NCBI GenBank assembly: GCA_934661105.1
Contig: CAKUIV010000023.1
Span: 1-19,573 of the forward strand
Direction: 5' to 3'
Source: an uncultured Ellagibacter sp.
GTDB taxonomy: Bacteria; Actinomycetota; Coriobacteriia; Coriobacteriales; Eggerthellaceae
DNA length: 19,573 nt
Shown here piece by piece: positions 15,760 to 19,573 of the stretch. The position numbers and the translations under genes were made by a program. The stretch's first letter is position 1; the number at the start of each line of letters is the position of its first letter. The notes beneath the pieces are model-generated. The model saw only the letters and a program-made list of their open reading frames with translations. It searched no databases and was not told the origin of the DNA.

Positions 15760-15768
15760 AGTATACCA
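15760..15768 (-). promoter_or_regulatory. Extended -10 promoter abutting the glycosyltransferase ATG
   Basis: On the minus strand the sequence is TGGTATACT: an extended -10 (TGn) joined to TATACT (15760-15765). Only eight bases separate it from the ATG at 15751. The usual start seven bases past the -10 would fall within about three bases of the ATG, so the mRNA would be leaderless or nearly so. This agrees with the lack of a Shine-Dalgarno sequence. No good -35 is seen, as is common for extended -10 promoters. Confidence 0.6.
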
Positions 15769-15836
15769 GCACGAACGCGGCAAGACCACGGCAGACGGCA
15801 GGACGCATCGAGGTTCCGAGCGCTCGCTGCCCGGCG

Positions 15837-15922
15837 GCGTCACCGGTGCCGGGAGACGGGCGGAGCGTCGGGCGCGGTTCCGTTTCCCTGCCCTTGGCGC
15901 CCCCTGCGTCACCAGCGCCGGG
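15837..15922 (+). repeat. Pair of 17-base direct repeats in gene-free region
   Basis: GCGTCACCGGTGCCGGG (15837-15853) recurs as GCGTCACCAGCGCCGGG (15906-15922), with 15 of 17 bases matching and a 69-base offset. A shorter inverted relative (CCGGGTGACG) lies near 15944-15953. Both changes are transitions in a GC-rich setting. There is no coding gene here; the meaning is unknown. Confidence 0.45.
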
Positions 15923-15975
15923 CAGTGGGCGCGGCACCAGACTCCGGGTGACGGGCTCCGGGCGACAGACGGCGG

Positions 15976-16008
15976 GGAGCCAAGGACACGTGTGTTAGGC
16001 TCCTCTTT
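15976..16008 (+). terminator. Terminator-like hairpin on the plus strand
   Basis: GGAGCC (15976-15981) pairs with GGCTCC (15998-16003) and is followed by TCTTT. The 16-base loop contains the palindrome ACACGTGT. No plus-strand gene precedes it, so its role is unclear; it may insulate the repeat cluster to its right or serve an unseen small RNA. Confidence 0.3.
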
Positions 16009-16026
16009 CATGATGATCAACGATAC

Positions 16027-16364
16027 ATGGCATCGAGCGACGGTTTTGCAAAAGAAATCGCGAAAACAAACCCCCTCATGGCAGCCTGTGACGGTTTTGC
16101 ACAGGAGAAACAGGCGCATCGGGTGTTTCGGGCTTCGCAAAAGCGTCCTACGCCGCCACACCCTTTTGCAAAACCAGCGTTCGATGCCACCAGGTTTTGC
16201 AAAACCGTCACAGGCTGCCATTCAACGAGGCAAAACGGCTCCGGCGTTTGCAAAACCGGCACAAGCCGCCATGGGAGGCCCGAAAAACCCGCAAGCCGTT
16301 CGCAAAGCAGGCATTGCCCGCCATTCAGCAGGATGGAAAAGGCACGCGTCCGCAAATCCGTCGC
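16027..16364. repeat. Cluster of ~28-base repeats around GTTTTGCAAAAC, both orientations
   Basis: Reading one unit as ATGGCAGCCTGTGACGG followed by TTTTGCAAAA, plus-orientation copies lie at 16027-16054 and 16078-16105, with a degenerate one at about 16115-16144. Inverted copies lie at 16163-16190, 16193-16221, 16246-16272 and 16298-16325, with a more degenerate one at about 16339-16364. The inner part GTTTTGCAAAAC is a perfect 12-base palindrome in the 16193 copy. Changes between copies keep the ATGGC end and the TTTTGCAAAA end. Plus copies on the left facing inverted copies on the right can fold into a large cruciform or hairpin (for example 16078-16105 with 16193-16221). No open frame here looks like a protein. 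This is a dispersed-repeat (REP/BIME-like) or regulatory array, not a CRISPR: spacing is irregular and orientation mixed. Confidence 0.75.
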
Positions 16365-16449
16365 CACCCGCCGCTCGAGGGAAGGGGCGAAACCGCTCCG
16401 AAGCGCGCAGCCCGTCGTTCGTCGCAAGGCAAAGGAAGGCGAGGCGAAA

Positions 16450-16484
16450 CGGGGCGGGGTGGCATCCGGTGCCGCCCCGCCCCG
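16450..16484 (-). terminator. Strong GC hairpin downstream of the molybdoenzyme operon
   Basis: CGGGGCGGGG (16450-16459) pairs exactly with CCCCGCCCCG (16475-16484). The stem continues inward through a G-U pair and GGCA/TGCC to a 5-base loop, about 15 pairs in all. It lies 78 bases past the Fe-S subunit stop. No T tract follows on either strand, so it may be a terminator that works without one, or an mRNA 3'-end stabiliser. Confidence 0.5.
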
Positions 16485-16561
16485 CAATCAGCCTTGCGCG
16501 GCTCACCGCGCTTCCTCGCGAAACGCAACAAGGCCCGCATATCAAACGGCCTCCGAACAGC

Positions 16562-16960
16562 CTACCCCTTCGAGGCGTACACCACGTTGTCGGCGGAGTT
16601 TTCCCAGGCCGGCAATGTGAAGATGCGGAACCCTTTCTGCCGCAGCGCCTCGCGTTCTGCCTTGGCCGCGTCTCCTACGGAAAGCGCGCCGTTCGGGCAC
16701 GAGTTCACGCAGTAGGGCGCCTCGCCGTCCTTCACGCGCCCGGGGCAGCGGATGCAGCTCTTCGACCAGATGGGAATCCAGCTCATGTGCAGATCGGGCC
16801 ACACCCCCGCCGGGCGGTCGATGCCCTCGCCGCTGCCCTCCGTGCGCACCGTGAGCCAGTACGCGTCATCGGGAAGCGAGTTTCCCACCTTGCAGGCCAA
16901 AGAGCAGGTCCAGCACCCCGTGCAGCGCTGCAGGTTCACCAGAATCGTCTTCTCGTCCAT
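16562..16960 (-). CDS. Two-cluster 4Fe-4S ferredoxin subunit of a molybdopterin oxidoreductase
   Basis: The protein has 132 residues and no signal peptide. It contains CTGCWTCSLACK (C13, C16, C19, C23) and CIRCPGRV...YCVNSCPNGAL (C69, C72, C84, C88), eight Cys in all, enough for two 4Fe-4S clusters. Related DmsB/PhsB/NrfC-type electron-transfer subunits usually have about 180-250 residues, sixteen Cys and four clusters, so this is a reduced version. It follows the catalytic gene by 12 bases with its own GGGGGAG site, so the two are one operon, and it likely carries electrons to or from the Mo centre. No membrane anchor (DmsC/NrfD-like) gene is present, so the electron partner is probably soluble or encoded elsewhere. 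Confidence 0.9.
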   Translation of the reverse strand: MDEKTILVNLQRCTGCWTCSLACKVGNSLPDDAYWLTVRTEGSGEGIDRPAGVWPDLHMSWIPIWSKSCIRCPGRVKDGEAPYCVNSCPNGALSVGDAAKAEREALRQKGFRIFTLPAWENSADNVVYASKG

Positions 16961-16972
16961 GTCGTCTCCCCC

Positions 16973-19369
16973 TTACTCCTCGACCTTGCGCACGTCGCAC
17001 GCGCAATCCCAGATCGTGTCCCACGCGCCGGCCATGCCGCCGATGCCGCCCGTGCCGAACCCGGGCTGGAAGCCACCGATCGCGCGCACGCAGCTGTCCC
17101 AATGTTTGGACACGTCGTTGAGCGTGTAGTCGCTGCCGAGCGCCGGGATGAGCTCGGAGTACATGCCGTCCTCGAACGCGTCGTGGCGCCAGCCGAACCA
17201 GCACTGCACGGTTCCCGGGGGAATCTGCTGGTCGAGCTTCATCTCGATCGTCACATGTCCGCGCTCGTTGTAGATTTCCACCTTGTCGCCGTCTTTGATG
17301 CCCTCGGCGTCGGCGTCGGCCGGGTTCATGCGGCCCGTCGGGTGCCCGCCGGAAAGGTCGGCCATCACCGGGTCGTCGGTGAACATGGACTGCATGAAGA
17401 AGCGCTGGCGGCCGCTGAAGAAGTGGTACTTGCCCTTCGCCGTGCCGTTGCCCAAGCTCATGGGCGTGGGGGCCTCAAGCGGCTCGCGATAGGCCGCAAG
17501 CTCGGCGCCCACGGGAAGCAGGCGCTCGCAATAGAATTCCAGGCGCTTCGAAGGCGTGTTGAACGAAAGCCCCATGAACGGGTCCCAGTTCACCGGCGGC
17601 GTCGCCGCACGCACGAGCTTCTCCTTCTTCAGGCGCTCGTAGGTGAGCGGCGGCTGGATGCCGGCGATCATCGGCCACTTCGAATCGAGACGCACCGCGA
17701 TCCACTCCTCCGCCGTCTTGTCGAAGTACTCGCCGAGCCCCACGCGTTTCGCGAGCTCGCTGTAGAGGAACGTCGGGTCCTTCGCCTCGCCCTGCGGCTC
17801 GATGGCAGGCTCCTGCAGCACGATGTGGTTGTACGCCGCCGACGCCACCAACTCATAGCGCTCGAAAGGCATGCAGTCGGGCAGCACGTAGTCGGCGTAC
17901 TGGCCGGTATCGGTCATCCAGATGTCCACATCGACGATGAGCTCCATCTGCGGGAAGATCTCGTCGATCCAGAGCCCCCGGTTCGGGCAGTTGTGCACGG
18001 GGTTGCCGGCGATGACCCAGAACGCCTTGATGGGGTACGGCTTTTGGCTTTTCACCTGGTTGATGAACTCGTTTTGGCGCAGCATCTTCGCCTTGTAGCC
18101 CTCGCGCCCGAGCGGCATGGTGATCGGCGCGTCGTTGAAGATCAGGGGGAAGCCGGCCGGCAGCATCTCGCTCGTGACGCCCGCACCCGGCCGTCCCAGA
18201 TTGCCCGTCAGCATGCCGAGCAGGTAGAACGACCGGTAGCTCTCGCCCTGGTTTTGGTAGCGCAGCCCGAGCGCGCCGAAGATGTAGGCATTCGGGGCGC
18301 TTACGTACTCGTCGGTCAGGCGGCGCACCACGTCGGGGGCGACGCCGGTGATCGCTTCCTGCCACTCGGGCGTGTAGCTCGCCACGTGCTCGCGCAGGCG
18401 CGCGAACGCCGTCTTGCACGCCACGCCGTCGACCTCGTGCGCGCCGTCGAGTTCCATGGCGGCCACGGGGGACGCCTGCTCGCCGGGGGTCATGGGAGCC
18501 GCCGCGTTCGCGGCCGTGTCCCACACGAGGTAGTTGCCGTCCGCGTCGCGCAGAAACTCGCCCGTGTCGTCGCGAACGAGGAAGGGCGCCACCGTGTAGG
18601 CGAGCAGGAAGGGCTCGTTGTAGCGCTTGCCTTGGATGATGAGGTTGGCCATGGTAAGCGAAAGCGCCGGGTCCGATCCGGGTCTCACCGGCACGAACTC
18701 GTCGGCGAAGCCCGCGGTACCGTCGAACAAAAGCCCGATATCGACGATCTTCGCGCCGTTTGCGCGCGCTTCCACCAGATGCTTCGCGATGCGCTGCTGG
18801 TTCTCGATAGGGTTCGCGCCCCACACGATGATGTAGTCGGACGTGTCGAAGTTCGCCGGGTCGGTCGTCATGTACTTGTAGAAGTCGCCCATGTCGAAGA
18901 ACGCCGCGTAGAACGGGCCGTTATCGAGCCCGTAGCCTTGGATGGGGTCGGTCGCGCCCCACAGCCCCATGAAGCGCGAGGAGAGCACGGCGGCCAGGCC
19001 CTGCGAGGGCGGTACCGACGCCACGACGTCCCACATGGCGAGCGACTCGGGGCCGTAGGCATCGCGCAGCTGCAGAAGCTTCGCGGCGATCTCGTCGAGC
19101 GCCTCATCCCAGCTGATTTCCTCCCACTTGCCCTCGCCGCGCTCGCCCGCGCGCTTGAGCGGGTGCAGCAGGCGTTTCGGGTTGTACGGCTGCCGGCACG
19201 ACATGATGCCCTTCTGGCAGATGTAGCCCTCGTTTTCCTCCGCGCCGGTGTAGTCCGGCTTCTCGGTTCGCACGATCTTGCCGTCTTTCACGATCGTCTT
19301 GATGGCGCAGAACTCATGGTCGCCCCACCCCGGACAGCACGTGTAGACGAACGATTCCCCTTGTGCCAT
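16973..19369 (-). CDS. Molybdopterin oxidoreductase catalytic subunit (DMSO reductase superfamily)
   Basis: The protein has 798 residues, starts at ATG 19369 with AGGAG five bases upstream, and has no Tat or other signal, so it should be cytoplasmic. The N-terminal Fe-S region reads YTCCPGWGDHEFCAIK (C11, C12, C21) with the later GYICQKG (C51). This differs from the standard Cx2-3Cx3Cx~27C in lacking the usual middle Cys; H18 or D17 occupies that area. Next come NPKRLLHPLKR and GEGKWEEISWDEALDEIA (typical superfamily signature), then VWGANPIEN, VPVRPGSDPALSL, and VDVDIWMTDTGQYADYVLPDCMPFERYE. The C-terminal MGD-binding domain contains HPTGRMNPADADAEGI and GDKVEIYNERG. The Mo ligand position is not obvious around GYGLDNGPFY. 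The substrate is unknown; Eggerthellaceae use many such enzymes, including catechol dehydroxylases. Confidence 0.92.
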   Translation of the reverse strand: MAQGESFVYTCCPGWGDHEFCAIKTIVKDGKIVRTEKPDYTGAEENEGYICQKGIMSCRQPYNPKRLLHPLKRAGERGEGKWEEISWDEALDEIAAKLLQLRDAYGPESLAMWDVVASVPPSQGLAAVLSSRFMGLWGATDPIQGYGLDNGPFYAAFFDMGDFYKYMTTDPANFDTSDYIIVWGANPIENQQRIAKHLVEARANGAKIVDIGLLFDGTAGFADEFVPVRPGSDPALSLTMANLIIQGKRYNEPFLLAYTVAPFLVRDDTGEFLRDADGNYLVWDTAANAAAPMTPGEQASPVAAMELDGAHEVDGVACKTAFARLREHVASYTPEWQEAITGVAPDVVRRLTDEYVSAPNAYIFGALGLRYQNQGESYRSFYLLGMLTGNLGRPGAGVTSEMLPAGFPLIFNDAPITMPLGREGYKAKMLRQNEFINQVKSQKPYPIKAFWVIAGNPVHNCPNRGLWIDEIFPQMELIVDVDIWMTDTGQYADYVLPDCMPFERYELVASAAYNHIVLQEPAIEPQGEAKDPTFLYSELAKRVGLGEYFDKTAEEWIAVRLDSKWPMIAGIQPPLTYERLKKEKLVRAATPPVNWDPFMGLSFNTPSKRLEFYCERLLPVGAELAAYREPLEAPTPMSLGNGTAKGKYHFFSGRQRFFMQSMFTDDPVMADLSGGHPTGRMNPADADAEGIKDGDKVEIYNERGHVTIEMKLDQQIPPGTVQCWFGWRHDAFEDGMYSELIPALGSDYTLNDVSKHWDSCVRAIGGFQPGFGTGGIGGMAGAWDTIWDCACDVRKVEE

Positions 19370-19573
19370 GTTGTCTCCTCTCGTCTTCCCGTTCGGGAAA
19401 GGCACGTCGCGCCAGGTGCGCGCATCGCACGCGGGCATCCGGCTGCTTGCCGTGCACCCGGCCGCCGAATGCAGCCGGCTTCGGCCTTGGCCCTTCTGCC
19501 CTTCGGCGGACGCTCCTGCGGGCCCCTCGGCCCGTGCGGCGCCTTCCCACCCCTTGCGCTTCATTATGGGAAG
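19370..19573 (-). promoter_or_regulatory. Structured leader/promoter region of the molybdoenzyme operon
   Basis: No gene is seen here. A CATAAT hexamer (minus strand, 19563-19568; 5 of 6 to TATAAT) at the window edge is a possible -10, with its -35 off the window, giving a leader of roughly 180 bases. Just upstream of the ribosome binding site is a perfect palindrome TTCCCGTTCGGGAA (19386-19399), which could be an operator or an RNA hairpin affecting translation. The rest is very GC-rich with several GGCCGAAG/CTTCGGCC-like complementary stretches. Confidence 0.4.

Noticed and set aside
16027..16364. Second CRISPR array
   Set aside because: The repeats occur in both orientations with irregular spacing and imperfect identity, unlike a CRISPR.
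16027..16715. Plus- and minus-strand open frames across the repeat cluster
   Set aside because: They consist of translated repeats (Arg/Ser/Pro-rich), lack ribosome binding sites and run into the Fe-S gene on the opposite strand.
16973..19369. Naming the molybdoenzyme as a specific catechol dehydroxylase
   Set aside because: Only superfamily motifs can be read; no residue I can see separates substrate classes.
19370..19564. N-terminal extension of the molybdoenzyme to 19564, possibly a Tat signal
   Set aside because: The extra 65 residues have no twin-Arg plus hydrophobic core, and a good AGGAG site precedes ATG 19369.

Overview
The window is about 19.6 kb of high-GC DNA, almost all of it coding. 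I infer an anaerobic gut actinomycete of the Eggerthellaceae (Eggerthella/Gordonibacter-like). The reasons are the base composition, a Ski2-like helicase with a DUF3516-type tail, a release factor 2 with no frameshift site, a split transketolase, and a molybdopterin oxidoreductase with a small Fe-S partner. The genus is an inference; no rRNA or other definitive marker is present.

Left edge (1-2600): the distal end of a CRISPR array with type I-C-like repeats (two full 33-base repeats, a degenerate last repeat, two 33-base spacers) runs directly into a decayed prophage on the minus strand. Its parts are an HK97 gp10-like gene broken at its C-terminal half by the array, a bidirectional-looking terminator, a 67-residue protein, a phage minor head protein carrying a C-terminal zinc-metallopeptidase (HEFGH) domain and lacking a normal N-terminus, and a 76-residue unknown. 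Capsid and connector genes that normally lie between these are missing.

Middle (2650-12375): housekeeping and accessory genes. These are a membrane-anchored heavy-metal-associated (HMA) protein, a large DEAD/DEAH helicase, a WYL-domain regulator divergent from a radical SAM protein across an AT-rich, operator-like intergenic region, a two-gene transketolase that probably shares an operon with prfB (release factor 2), and a stand-alone Hpt phosphotransfer protein reading the other way.

Glycan block (12512-15751, minus strand): a GT4-type glycosyltransferase, a DegT/DnrJ-type PLP sugar aminotransferase and a small PglC-like phosphoglycosyl transferase. Together they suggest synthesis of a surface glycan or glycoprotein on an undecaprenyl carrier using a 4-amino sugar. 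The glycosyltransferase appears to be transcribed from an extended -10 promoter placed so close to its ATG that the mRNA would be nearly leaderless. A hairpin with a U tract lies between it and the aminotransferase.

Right part (15752-19573): an 810-base gene-free stretch contains a cluster of at least six copies, in both orientations, of a ~28-base repeat centred on the palindrome GTTTTGCAAAAC. It is followed by a two-gene operon for a cytoplasmic molybdopterin oxidoreductase (798 aa) and a short two-cluster ferredoxin-like subunit (132 aa), preceded by a structured ~200-base leader.

The observations I would follow up first are the CRISPR/prophage junction (a continuous open frame through the array), the minor head protein with a metalloprotease domain, the GTTTTGCAAAAC repeat cluster, the SPT/GGQC variant of release factor 2, and the unusual Fe-S motif of the molybdoenzyme.
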